Below, one piece after another: positions 1-7,858 of a stretch of DNA of 63,008 nt. Made by a program: the position numbers and the translations under genes. The DNA is taken from positions 1 through 63,008 of the forward strand of contig JADBYQ010000026.1 of assembly GCA_020402945.1 (NCBI GenBank), read 5' to 3'. The notes under the pieces are model-generated. The model was not told the DNA's origin. It searched no databases and was given only the letters and a program-made list of their open reading frames with translations. This stretch comes from Cytophagales bacterium. GTDB lineage: Bacteria; Bacteroidota; Bacteroidia; Cytophagales; Cyclobacteriaceae. Within the stretch, counting starts at the first letter, position 1; the number at the start of each line of letters is the position of its first letter.

Positions 1-2
1 AG

Positions 3-116
3 CGCTGGACCAAGAGAGGAGCACAGAACATGCTCAACTTACGCGTAACGCACATGAATGGCCAATGGGACAAAGTAGTTAAACTCGTACAAACTGAATT
101 TAAAGCCGCAGCTTAA
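3..116 (+). CDS. C-terminal tail of a transposase-like protein (partial)
   Basis: An open frame enters from the left edge and stops at 114-116, giving 37 residues. The tail has a GAQNMLNLR stretch followed by NGQWDKVV, which resembles the C-terminal end of ISKra4-type transposases (a GAQ..L.LR pattern, then a W in a short amphipathic tail). This is recognition by eye of a short fragment. No terminal inverted repeat or target duplication could be confirmed in the bases that follow. If correct, a mobile element borders the patchwork of gene remnants to the right. Confidence 0.4.
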   Translation, partial: RWTKRGAQNMLNLRVTHMNGQWDKVVKLVQTEFKAAA

Positions 117-462
117 CCGCGTCAATTTGAAATGCACCCTATCTTGTTTATTTGTATTTATTTATTTTATATTACGATACGTACAAAATCTCAACAATTG
201 AAGAGTAAAATATTTGTGCCTTTACTGGAATTGTTAAGCTAAATTCTTTTATATTTCTTTTTGTAAGATCAAATAAGTTTTTGGGACTTATAGAAGCGAA
301 GCTCCGTCCTCTTAGAATTTCTTTTTGACAGAATTGTTGTTTCTGAACATTTCCTATTTGCAGCTTTATTTTCAATTCAACAGAGTTGATCTATTATCGG
401 ATATGTTGGGCTCATTTTGCTAGGGATACTTTTTCACTCAATTCATTTCATCACCGTTTTAT
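117..462. other. AT-rich intergenic stretch and leader of the NusG-like gene
   Basis: I see no convincing gene here. The stretch is AT-rich with several short T runs. A weak plus-strand promoter-like pair is TTG at 386-388 and TCATTTTG at 412-419 (one mismatch to TAnnTTTG, spacing 23), which would start a transcript about 40 bases before the NusG-like gene. A 67-codon minus-strand frame at 172-375 has no recognisable content. Confidence 0.3.
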
Positions 463-978
463 ATGAAATCCAACCCTGTTGAGCCAAAGTGGTACGTTGT
501 TTATACCAAGCCTAAATTAGAGAGAAAAGTGGCCGCAAGTATTGGTGAGATGGGTATAGAGTCATACTTGCCAATGCATAAAGTTGTCAGGCAATGGAGC
601 GACAGAAAGAAAAAAATAGAAGTCCCACTTTTTCCAAATTATGTGTTTGTTAAAGTGGATGATATTAATCGAAGGTTTCTGTTTTCAATAAAAGAATTAT
701 TAAAATTTGTTTCCATTGAAGGGAAGCCTGTTGTAATTCGGGATAATGAAATTTTGACAATTAAAAGCGTATTAAATGGTGATTATGATGACATTTCAAC
801 AGAGGAATATTTTCAGGAGGGAGTGAAGGTAAGGATAGAACACGGGCCGTTCTCAGGGCTTGAGGGTTTGGTAATAAAAAAATGTAATAAATTAAGGTTG
901 ATGATTAGGGTAGAAGGGTTGATGAAGGCTTTTTCAATTGTAATATCCGCAAAGTTTGCATATGTTTCGCCTCCATGA
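463..978 (+). CDS. UpxY/NusG-family specialised transcription antiterminator
   Basis: A 171-residue NusG paralogue. The N-terminal NGN domain opens with KWYVVYTKPKLERKVA (residues 9-24), continues with YLPMHKVVRQWSD and ends its core with VPLFPNYVFVKVD. The C-terminal half has a KOW-type turn (VRIEHGPFSGLEGLVI). Housekeeping NusG carries this layout, but the short size and the wording match the Bacteroidota UpxY group, which ride RNA polymerase and allow read-through of one long biosynthetic operon. UpxY proteins usually head polysaccharide clusters, and three glycosyltransferases lie downstream. A broken paralogue sits directly in front of the NRPS genes (7324-7823), so this intact copy could also serve that operon in trans (inference). 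The last four bases overlap the following remnant frame. Confidence 0.9.
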   Translation: MKSNPVEPKWYVVYTKPKLERKVAASIGEMGIESYLPMHKVVRQWSDRKKKIEVPLFPNYVFVKVDDINRRFLFSIKELLKFVSIEGKPVVIRDNEILTIKSVLNGDYDDISTEEYFQEGVKVRIEHGPFSGLEGLVIKKCNKLRLMIRVEGLMKAFSIVISAKFAYVSPP

Positions 979-1329
979 AGAAACAGTTTCAGAAAAAAGA
1001 AAAGGGTGAAAAATTTGGCACGATCAAATATGTAAATGCAATCCTCAGTAGTTCCTTCCCAGATGGCAGTTATGGAGGGCAACCTGGTGGTTTTGTTATT
1101 TCGGCCAACAATAAGAATATTTATATAGCCGGTGACACAGCTTTATCATTCGACATGATGTTAATACCCTTGAAGAATAGATTGGATTTTGTTGTCCTCC
1201 CAATCGGTGATAATTTTTACTATGGGAATAGACGATGCAGTAATGGCAAGTAAATTTCTGCAGTGCAAAAACGTGTTAGGATATCACCATGATACAATAC
1301 ATTACGCTTGCATTAGTATCAACAAATAG
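975..1329 (+). pseudogene. UPF0173 metal-dependent hydrolase remnant (truncated, frameshifted)
   Basis: The first frame (975-1253) contains IKYVNAILSSSFPDGSYGG and later IYIAGDTAL and LPIGDNF, the middle part of the UPF0173/UlaG-like metallo-beta-lactamase-fold hydrolases. After DNF the frame goes wrong. In the next frame, 1222-1329 continues with MGIDDAVMASKFLQCKNVLGYHHDT, as the family does. Taking one T out of the T5 run at 1214-1218 restores the family wording DNFTMGIDDA, so a single-base insertion is visible. The N-terminal third with the HxHxDH zinc site is absent, and the C-terminus degenerates after YHHDT. It is therefore a dead internal fragment. The ATG at 975 overlaps the NusG-like gene and is probably fortuitous. 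Confidence 0.8.
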
Positions 1330-1337
1330 TGTTTGGC

Positions 1338-1982
1338 TTAAAATGAAATATACTTCGGGTGCTCCAAGGTGCTGTTAACCGGACACGCGATGTGACACAT
1401 GTAGCTTTCAGTTAATGTAAGCTCGTGGAGGCGCCACTCCCGATCGGTGATCACTACATTATTGGGGATTGTGTTCAGTTCGGTTAAGGATAGATGCATG
1501 CCGCGTCCGTCGGCTTTGATCAAAGCTTCTTTGCGGGTCCAATACCGGAAAAAATCGAGCGATGGATTGCTGCTGTTTTGGATAATCTCCTTTTCATCAA
1601 GGCACCACGGGCTGTCTATTCCTGCAAAGTTTATGTCGTTGATATGCTCGATGTCAATGCCAACCGAGGTGTCACGGCTAAACGCACAAACAACTACATT
1701 TTTAGAATGAGAGATGTTAAATAAGAGGTCAAAATCAAAATATGGTTTGTTGAAATCGTTGCGTTTGAGATGCGCAATATCAGATGTTTTGAATCCCAGA
1801 GCGGACATTCCGCGCATCAGTAAAAGTTTCCCAAAGAGTGAAAGGTGAGCATCCTGCCACCTTCTGTATCTGGAGATTTTGCTCTGCTCATCATCTGGTA
1901 GAAGGCGAACGTAATTCTGGAACTTGTCTGTTGCGAGTGGGTTATCAAGAACGGAATAAAAAACATGAATAATAGATACCAT
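1338..1982 (-). CDS. Sfp-type 4'-phosphopantetheinyl transferase
   Basis: A 214-residue protein with the Sfp/AcpT motifs in order: a KPYF segment, FNISHS, VGIDIEHI (Mg-binding D/E residues) and FFRYWTRKEALIKADGRG (the WxxKEA signature). It moves the phosphopantetheine arm from CoA to the serine of ACP and PCP domains. The assembly line in this window has at least eleven carrier domains with intact GxS serines, so it is the natural activator. It is transcribed towards the hydrolase remnant and away from the cluster. A TAGATTTG -7 box lies 20 bases before the start codon. Length is normal for the family. Its role for this cluster is inferred from proximity. Confidence 0.92.
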   Translation of the reverse strand: MVSIIHVFYSVLDNPLATDKFQNYVRLLPDDEQSKISRYRRWQDAHLSLFGKLLLMRGMSALGFKTSDIAHLKRNDFNKPYFDFDLLFNISHSKNVVVCAFSRDTSVGIDIEHINDINFAGIDSPWCLDEKEIIQNSSNPSLDFFRYWTRKEALIKADGRGMHLSLTELNTIPNNVVITDREWRLHELTLTESYMCHIACPVNSTLEHPKYISF

Positions 1983-2864
1983 AATTATCCGAGAATTCTA
2001 CTCAAATCTAAGACTTGTTCGGTCAAAATAGCGCTTTTCCATCGATATTGATTTTCAGATTATCCAGAATCCTCAAATTAACAGGTTGCCTTCTTTTATA
2101 TGCCTTAATGACGCTATATCTTAAGCGAAATCTGGTCTATTGAAAGAGGAAAATAAAACTGAATCTATCACTTAAATAAAGGAATTAAAATCTTTTATTA
2201 TTCTCTTGGATAAAGATCACTTGTCACAGTTGGAGCAGAATATTGTTGCAGAAGGTGCCGCGATTCGTTAATTGTTTGTTCAAAAAATGGCAGACTTATC
2301 TTAATTCTATGGCCATAACCGTTTCGCGTTAAGTCAGAAACACGGTTTGCCTTATAAAAATCAGGAAGATCCAGCTTCAAAACATGACCTCGGTGAAGAT
2401 ATTGGCTCATGCCGGCCACCCGGACAGGATCACGATACGGAATGAGGCTGATCGTTATAATAAAGCCAATAATATCAGGTAGGATATTATTAAAGAGGTT
2501 AAGGCTAAAATTGAAAATATTGAAAAAAAGAAAGTTCAAGCTACTTAGGATCGCTTAACGGAGTCGAAGCCTCTTTTTTTGAGCATATAGATCGGTTGAA
2601 GCAAATTAAGTGTCGCATCGTTAACGCGATCAACAAGGCCATTTTCGAACGTGATTCAAACGCTATGACAGAACTGAAGAAACTGATAGACAGACTTGAA
2701 CATGAAATATTTGATTGATCTAAAACTCAAAACGAGCAATTGATGAGAAATCAATGCATGAATCAGTTACAAAAAAGAGAGAAAGCGTTCGATTTCAATA
2801 ACTCCTTTATTTGGTGAACGATCAAACTGTATCGCTTGCGATAAGGGTCTAACCGAATTTTGTT
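1983..2864. other. Gene-poor stretch with decayed coding remnants, unassigned
   Basis: No intact gene is recognisable. On the plus strand, codon-like stretches appear in different frames: one around 2184-2271, one around 2431-2549 (a Lys/Glu-rich helix-like segment with an internal TAG), and one from about 2531 to the TGA ending at 2718 (with KKLIDRLEHEIFD near the end). The last two join if one base is changed in the A run near 2525-2531. A 113-codon minus-strand frame (2198-2539) covers part of the same region and is also unrecognised. The picture is of an old, broken helical protein gene. I had a faint impression of an HSP70-like C-terminal region but cannot support it. Confidence 0.35.
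2003..2010 (-). promoter_or_regulatory. Candidate -7 box (TAnnTTTG) of the phosphopantetheinyl transferase gene
   Basis: On the minus strand the bases read TAGATTTG, an exact match to the Bacteroidota -7 consensus TAnnTTTG, 20 bases upstream of the ATG at 1980-1982. No TTTG was found 19-23 bases further upstream, so only half of the promoter is supported. Confidence 0.35.
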
Positions 2865-4043
2865 TTGCATCATAGAAAAAAAATATTGGTCATTTCTTGT
2901 TCGACGGGTATGGCAGGCGCGGAAAAAAGCCTCTTGACTTTGTTGACGCATATTGATGCGGAAATAACGCTCGTACTCCCTAAACACACAGACCTATATA
3001 ACCCACTTCGTCAGCACTGCAATATCATTGTACTACCAGTCATCGATTTTAGGTTGTCACGTTCGCCAATACGATGGTTCGCATATATTCTCAATGTCAT
3101 ACGAATATCAATAATTTTACGTAGAACAATTTCCCGCAATGGTATTGAATTGATCTTAGCAAATTCCCAAAAAGCCCTTTCTTATGGCCTTATGCTTAAG
3201 TTGTCGACAAAAGTAAGATTGATTGCAATTGCTAGAGATAATTTATCTAGGCCTCTGGTTCAGTGGATGTATCAAAGGATGGTAGATGATATTATATGCG
3301 TATCAGATTATATTTCAAAACAACTGCCTATTTATCAAAATAAGACAACTATTTTCCCACCCATTGATACAAACTTGGCACCCGAACTTGGTCGCGTTGC
3401 AAAAGAGAAGCTAAACATAAATCCCAACTGCGTGGTATTGGGAAACGTTGGTCAGTTTGTCAGTTGGAAGAACCAGATTGGTTTCATTGACGTGGCAAAA
3501 CGCATGATTAAGCGAAATGGTAATATCCACTTCATCATGGCGGGCGCATGTCTTTCGCCAAGGGACAAACAATATCGTCAAAGACTGATTCGGCTAGTTG
3601 CAAGCGAGGGGCTGCAACCGTTTTTCACCTTTGCGCCTTTTGAGGCGGACACGAAGGTACTGTACAGCGCTATGGATATACTGGTTCATTGCGCAGTCGG
3701 CGAGCCTTTTGGGAGGGTAGTCGCAGAAGCAATGGCCTATACGCTACCTGTTGTGGTTTTTAATCATGGCGGAGTCCGTGAGATCGTCGATGATGACATT
3801 AACGGTTTCTTGATTCCACCGCAAAATGTTGATGAGATGACCGAAAAGTGCCAACTGCTAGCTAGTAATCAGAACATTCGCAACACATTCGGGAATAATG
3901 GTCGGCGAAAAATATTAAGGTCATTCTCCATAGAAAGGCATGTGGATGCCTTTCATAAAGTAGTGCAAGGTAACAAACCGTTTATTTCGTCAGACTCATC
4001 CGATCTGGAATGCATAGAGTGTTATTCAATAGATTGCTCTTGA
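2865..4043 (+). CDS. Glycosyltransferase family 4
   Basis: A 392-residue GT-B fold retaining glycosyltransferase. The N-terminal Rossmann half begins ILVISCSTGMAGAEKSLLTLL, typical of GT4 acceptor-side domains. The donor half has LGNVGQFVSWKNQ, and then the EX7E signature in GEPFGRVVAEAMAYTLPVVV, followed by GGVREIVDDDINGFLI. It transfers a sugar from a nucleotide-sugar donor, probably at the cytoplasmic face of the membrane for an exopolysaccharide or glycolipid. Sugar and acceptor cannot be read from the sequence. It stands alone, with remnants on both sides, but shares strand and family with the two genes at 4585-6952. Confidence 0.88.
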   Translation: MHHRKKILVISCSTGMAGAEKSLLTLLTHIDAEITLVLPKHTDLYNPLRQHCNIIVLPVIDFRLSRSPIRWFAYILNVIRISIILRRTISRNGIELILANSQKALSYGLMLKLSTKVRLIAIARDNLSRPLVQWMYQRMVDDIICVSDYISKQLPIYQNKTTIFPPIDTNLAPELGRVAKEKLNINPNCVVLGNVGQFVSWKNQIGFIDVAKRMIKRNGNIHFIMAGACLSPRDKQYRQRLIRLVASEGLQPFFTFAPFEADTKVLYSAMDILVHCAVGEPFGRVVAEAMAYTLPVVVFNHGGVREIVDDDINGFLIPPQNVDEMTEKCQLLASNQNIRNTFGNNGRRKILRSFSIERHVDAFHKVVQGNKPFISSDSSDLECIECYSIDCS

Positions 4044-4069
4044 GCGGAAAATTCAGTGGCGTCAGGCGT

Positions 4070-4422
4070 TCAATAGAATCGTTGATATGCGCTTTTTCCG
4101 CAATCTAAACCTCCGACATTCACATATAGATAATGCTCGTTAGAGACTTTCAGCCAGGTTTTGAAGAGACGCATACAATCTGGCCCAGCAAAATGTTTAT
4201 TCTGCGAGCCGTTCGCCCATAATGGTAGGGATAGGTTGTGTAATCGGTAATATTACCATTACATATTTTGCCATCGAACTTTGATATCTGGCTGCACCCG
4301 TTGCAGCTGTTACTTCCAAAAAATTGAAAGTTGCCATTCTCTCTGCTGTTATTATGTTGAAGGAAAATATTACTATGCGTTCGGCTGCGCTTTTTTTTAA
4401 GTAAAGTATTTGCTGGAGCCAC
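4070..4422 (-). pseudogene. Decayed unidentified protein gene, two frames
   Basis: The upstream part (to about 4235) reads in one frame with FQFFGSNSCNGCSQISKFDG. The downstream part reads in another frame with LPLWANGSQNKHFAGPDC and a TGA complement at 4070-4072. Both pieces look protein-like and lie end to end, which suggests one frameshifted gene. The Asn-Ser-Cys-Asn-Gly stretch faintly recalls META/HslJ-type domains, but this is not firm. I assign no function. Confidence 0.3.
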
Positions 4423-4564
4423 AGTGTTCTATTTGTGTCATTTGGCCTTTAACGACCTTTTTGAATTGGACCATCCATCGATGATCATGAGATTCATTCA
4501 TATGACTATGGCATCTTTTGGTGCACTGGCTTTTTATGCTTTACTAACGTATAGGTTGAAATAG
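4375..4564 (+). pseudogene. Remnant of a small membrane protein or of a membrane protein tail
   Basis: An ATG at 4375 starts MRSAALFF and then meets a stop after the T8 run at 4391-4398. With one T fewer, the frame continues as LSKVFAGATVFYLCHLAFND, with a second hydrophobic stretch (ASFGALAFYALLTY), to the TAG at 4562-4564, about 62 residues in all. Two hydrophobic segments suggest a membrane protein end. It overlaps the minus-strand remnant at 4070-4422 for a short distance, so at least one of the two is an artefact or very old. The family is unknown. Confidence 0.3.
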
Positions 4565-4584
4565 TTGCGTGGTCTGACACTATA

Positions 4585-5808
4585 ATGAAAAAAAAAAATG
4601 CAGTTTATGTTGTCGGCGAATTTCCTTCTGATACGGAATATTTCGTCCAAAACGAAATATTAGGATTGCAGGATAGAGGCATCGATATTTATGTATGTGC
4701 GTTGAAGACAGCAGGAAAGCGGAATCAAACAGTGCCCCGTTTTAATCGTGTATTCTATACTACCCTTTTTACAGGTGAAAATATAGCCTCTTATGTTTGG
4801 TATATTTTCAATAATCGATTTTCGCAGCGTTTTTTTCTAAATGCGATTGGGAATTTGTCGTTTGTTGGTTTGACTGATCGTTTAAAGTCAATGCGCTTCT
4901 TTCACTTTGCGCTATTGTTTGCATATCGGCTACGAAATATTAGGGTTGATCACATTCATGCGCACTTTATTTCCGTGCCGGCAGATGTGGCCATGATCAT
5001 GGCACGTATGATGAATGTTCAATACACTATTTCGGCGCATGCGCATGATATTATTTTCGGAAAACATATCCCGCAAAAAATAGCAGGGTGCTCGGCATTG
5101 CTGGTATGCCACACATCAGGAAAACAACGAATCGTAAACAACTATTGCAGTAATCCAGTTGAAGCAGAAAAAATTCATCTAGTGTATCATGGCGTAAATA
5201 ATAATTTCTGGAAACGACAAGCACGCGCTGGAGAAACGAAGCAAAGTTTTCTTAAGTTATTATCGGTGGGTAGGCTTGTTGAAAAGAAAGGACATAAATA
5301 TCTTCTTGAGGCGGTTCGTAGGATGGCACACAAAAAAATTCCCTTGAGGTGTACGATCATTGGCGATGGTCCGTTAAAATCTTCATTTGAACGTTTCATT
5401 ACAGCGCATCAGCTTAAGGCTCACGTATTCCTTGCAGGCGGCATGTGCCAAAATGAAGTGAAGAATCTGCTTGAGGATACGGATATTTTTGTACTTCCAT
5501 GCGTCACGTCCGAAAACGGGGATGAGGACGGTATTCCGAATGCGATTCTTGAGGCAATGGCCATGGAGGTTCCGGTGATCTCGACCGCTGTTGGCAGCAT
5601 TCGTGAAGTGGTTCTGCACAATCAAACTGGCATGGTGGTTCCTGAGAAAGACCCGGAAGCTATTATATCCGCTATCGAGGAAATTTTCCAATCCCACAAT
5701 CTGTCCAATAAATTGGCAAAGAACGGACGAGCGCTGATTGTTGATCGATTTGATCCTCAACTGGCGGTCGATAAAGTACAACACCTGTTTCAATTGATAG
5801 AGGACTAA
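4585..5808 (+). CDS. Glycosyltransferase family 4 (colanic-acid WcaL-like)
   Basis: A 407-residue GT4 enzyme. The N-terminus VVGEFPSDTEYFVQNEILGL matches the WcaL-like subgroup, whose members start with a FP..SETF.. type segment. The middle has HIHAHFISVPADVA and ISAHAHDI. The donor half has LLSVGRLVEKKGHKYLLEA and the EX7E region GDEDGIPNAILEAMAMEVPV, followed by GSIREVV. It likely adds a hexose in exopolysaccharide or lipopolysaccharide assembly; donor and acceptor are unknown. Its stop is one base before the next glycosyltransferase, so the two are surely co-transcribed. Confidence 0.9.
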   Translation: MKKKNAVYVVGEFPSDTEYFVQNEILGLQDRGIDIYVCALKTAGKRNQTVPRFNRVFYTTLFTGENIASYVWYIFNNRFSQRFFLNAIGNLSFVGLTDRLKSMRFFHFALLFAYRLRNIRVDHIHAHFISVPADVAMIMARMMNVQYTISAHAHDIIFGKHIPQKIAGCSALLVCHTSGKQRIVNNYCSNPVEAEKIHLVYHGVNNNFWKRQARAGETKQSFLKLLSVGRLVEKKGHKYLLEAVRRMAHKKIPLRCTIIGDGPLKSSFERFITAHQLKAHVFLAGGMCQNEVKNLLEDTDIFVLPCVTSENGDEDGIPNAILEAMAMEVPVISTAVGSIREVVLHNQTGMVVPEKDPEAIISAIEEIFQSHNLSNKLAKNGRALIVDRFDPQLAVDKVQHLFQLIED

Positions 5809-5809
5809 A

Positions 5810-6952
5810 ATGAATAGAATAATGTATGGGCTTGAGGCAGGTGCGGGTGGAGCCCTTAAGCACCTCTCATATCTGGTTTGTAATCTGGATAAAAGAACAC
5901 ATGATGTCACAGTGGTAGTATCGCGTTTAAGGTCTCCTGAAGAGTGTGACATGGGGGCGGAAAAAATGCAGCTAAGCGGAGCACGCGTAGTATTTGTGCC
6001 AATGACAACGCAAATAAATCCCATACGCGATCTCGTTAGCTTGATCCGTATTATCAGGCTTTTGTCTGAAAGAAATTTTGATATTGTTCATGCGCACAGT
6101 TCAAAAGCTGGTGTGTTATTTCGCTTAGCCGCATGGATACAGCGCGTTCCAATGGTTCTTTATACGCCCCATTGTTTCTACTTTCAATCGCAACAACATT
6201 GGATAAAAAGATATCTATATTATGGAATTGAGCGTCTTCTGAGTATGGTTACGGATTACATAGTTGTGTCAGATTGCGAGGCACGCATCTTGCAACTGTA
6301 CCCAGGCTATCCTCAAGCGAAAGTCCGATACATTAATAACGCCATCAAATTTAGCGATTACCCTATCCTGAAAACCGTCCGCGAAATAAAACATGAATTA
6401 CACATTGGTCTGGCGCAGGTAGTAATTGCAGGTATCGGTCGGTTGGAAAAACAGAAAGACTGGGGAACTTATATGCGCGTAGCGAAATATGTAGTAGGTG
6501 TTCGCCCCAACACAACTTTTTTGATTGTTGGAAGTGGCAGTGAACGAAAGAAAATAGACCTTTTAATTGCTGAGTTCGGGCTTGGGAAGAATATCATTTG
6601 CACGGGTCATGTGACACAGGTTGAAAAGATTTATTCTGTGGCGGATATTTTTGTCAGCACTACTTTGTGGGAGGGACTGCCTTACGTTTTTCTGGAAGCG
6701 ATGCGATATCAAAAACCTATTGTGACAACCCATCACGGCAATGATCAGGTGGTGGTTGATAATCAAACAGGTATTATTTGCCCTTGTGGCGACTATCACG
6801 CCATTGCAAATAGCATTATTCGATTAATTGATAACAAACATGAAGCTAGAACTTTCGGTAAAAATGGGTACCATCATATGATCAAGAATTATAATTTTGA
6901 AAAGTCGCTGGAAAAACATAATGAACTCTACCTGCGTGTAAAAAAAGTCTGA
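5810..6952 (+). CDS. Glycosyltransferase family 4
   Basis: A 380-residue GT4 enzyme. The acceptor half starts IMYGLEAGAGGALKHLSYLV and has FDIVHAHSSKAGVLFRLAAW and VLYTPHCFYF, as in the group with WcaI/EpsD-like proteins. The donor half has GIGRLEKQKDWGTYMRVAK, LIVGSGSERKKIDLLI and the EX7E motif LWEGLPYVFLEAMRYQKPIV. It follows the previous glycosyltransferase with a one-base gap. Nothing in the sequence tells whether the sugar goes to a capsule or to the peptide-polyketide encoded downstream. Separation from the NRPS genes by a promoter (7030-7060) argues for a different operon. Confidence 0.9.
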   Translation: MNRIMYGLEAGAGGALKHLSYLVCNLDKRTHDVTVVVSRLRSPEECDMGAEKMQLSGARVVFVPMTTQINPIRDLVSLIRIIRLLSERNFDIVHAHSSKAGVLFRLAAWIQRVPMVLYTPHCFYFQSQQHWIKRYLYYGIERLLSMVTDYIVVSDCEARILQLYPGYPQAKVRYINNAIKFSDYPILKTVREIKHELHIGLAQVVIAGIGRLEKQKDWGTYMRVAKYVVGVRPNTTFLIVGSGSERKKIDLLIAEFGLGKNIICTGHVTQVEKIYSVADIFVSTTLWEGLPYVFLEAMRYQKPIVTTHHGNDQVVVDNQTGIICPCGDYHAIANSIIRLIDNKHEARTFGKNGYHHMIKNYNFEKSLEKHNELYLRVKKV

Positions 6953-7029
6953 ATCTCAGTAAAATTGAAAGTTCAGAACGACCTATCGCTAGGCAACCAA
7001 AAAAATTCCTTGCTTTAATCGTTGCTCTT

Positions 7030-7060
7030 ATTGTGTGATCGAACTAAATTTATATATTTG
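7030..7060 (+). promoter_or_regulatory. Bacteroidota-type promoter in front of the NRPS/PKS operon
   Basis: An ATTG at 7030-7033 is followed after exactly 19 bases by TATATTTG at 7053-7060. This fits the Bacteroidota sigma-ABfr consensus TTTG-N19-TAnnTTTG with a single mismatch in the -33 box. The transcript would start near 7067. It would carry a leader of about 800 bases (hairpin, TGTCTG repeats, broken NusG-like gene) before the first NRPS gene. I found no comparably good promoter in the later intergenic gaps of the cluster. Confidence 0.6.
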
Positions 7061-7135
7061 AAATACTACAGAGACCCCGCAATCTTTCCGTCTTTTTTTG
7101 TTGACTGAAAATTTCTAGAATTATTCTCTGTAAGT

Positions 7136-7158
7136 ACACATTGTCTGTGACAATGTGT
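7136..7158 (+). promoter_or_regulatory. Perfect 10-bp inverted repeat (leader hairpin)
   Basis: ACACATTGTC (7136-7145) and GACAATGTGT (7149-7158) are perfect reverse complements around the loop TGT. There is no T run after the stem, so it is not a classical intrinsic terminator. It lies about 70 bases downstream of the predicted transcript start. A structured leader RNA or a protein-binding operator is possible. Confidence 0.55.
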
Positions 7159-7197
7159 CTGCGAAGCTTTGTCTGCCTTGCACACCTGATTTGTCTG
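7142..7197 (+). repeat. Four TGTCTG direct repeats in the leader
   Basis: TGTCTG occurs at 7142, 7156, 7170 and 7192, so the first three are spaced exactly 14 bases apart and the fourth 22. The first two overlap the hairpin at 7136-7158. Repeated hexamers at fixed spacing suggest a binding array for a regulator or RNA-binding protein, but chance cannot be excluded. Confidence 0.4.
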
Positions 7198-7323
7198 ATA
7201 AGGTTTTAAAGGATGTTGAGAAGTTTTGATCATGTATTCATGCGCCATGACACTATTGATAATAGCTGGAACCGGAAATATCAGTTTGTAAATAATTCGC
7301 TTTTCATTTTAAGCATAGTTAGT

Positions 7324-7823
7324 ATGCTGGAATTTCAGGGCCAAGCTAAATGTCATGTACTGTAAGCGCGGCCGAAGCAGAAAGATTGTCGCGTCAATCC
7401 TGTCAGGCAGGGGTATAGAAGTCTTTCTGCCACTGACTAAAGTAGTACGGCAATGGAGCGACCCAAAAAAACGGAATTTCCAATGTTTCTCAACTATTTG
7501 TTTGTCAAAGTTGATGCTCCAAACAAGGGATATGTGTTTCAAGTAAAAGAAATTGTAAGCTTATATAGATTGAGAAAAAGCATATTAACGTCAGAGAAAG
7601 TGAAATTTTCGAAATCAAAAAGGCCGTAACCGGCTATTTAGAACTTGTGGAAGAAGATTTCTTTCAGCAAGGTATGAAGGTCAGGATCAGTCAGGGTACA
7701 CTCCAAGGACTTGAAGGATTTATTATCAAGCGCTGTGGTGGTACACGACTTCTATTAAAAATTGAGAATTTAAAAAAAGCTTACTCTATCAACATTGCAG
7801 CCGGTCTGGTTGAGCCGTGCTAA
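7324..7823 (+). pseudogene. UpxY/NusG-family antiterminator, decayed copy
   Basis: This is a paralogue of the intact gene at 463-978, broken several times. The N-terminus from 7324 runs into a stop where the family has WYVVYTKPK. The frame from 7355 gives VVRQWSDPKK and is then lost in the A7 run at 7465-7471. One base more would continue as TEFPMFLNYLFVKVD, as in the intact copy. A second shift lies near 7568, after which HINVRESEIFEIKKAV, FFQQGMKVRISQGTLQGLEG and the end GLVEPC read openly to the TAA at 7821-7823. At least two frameshifts plus the N-terminal lesion make it a pseudogene. It lies 35 bases upstream of the first NRPS gene, the place where a cis-acting antiterminator would head the operon. 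Confidence 0.85.
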
Positions 7824-7858
7824 AGAAGTAAAACTGCAAGGTTACTTCCGGTTACAAC

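Noticed and set aside
172-375. Minus-strand 67-codon frame before the NusG-like gene
   Set aside because: No motif, no start context, and it lies in AT-rich leader sequence. Kept only as a remark.
5383-6024. Minus-strand open frame of 213 codons
   Set aside because: It lies opposite two well-supported glycosyltransferase genes and has no recognisable domain. It is a shadow frame.
7136-7158. Intrinsic terminator of the glycosyltransferase operon
   Set aside because: The stem is perfect but no T run follows, and the promoter predicted for the NRPS operon lies upstream of it.
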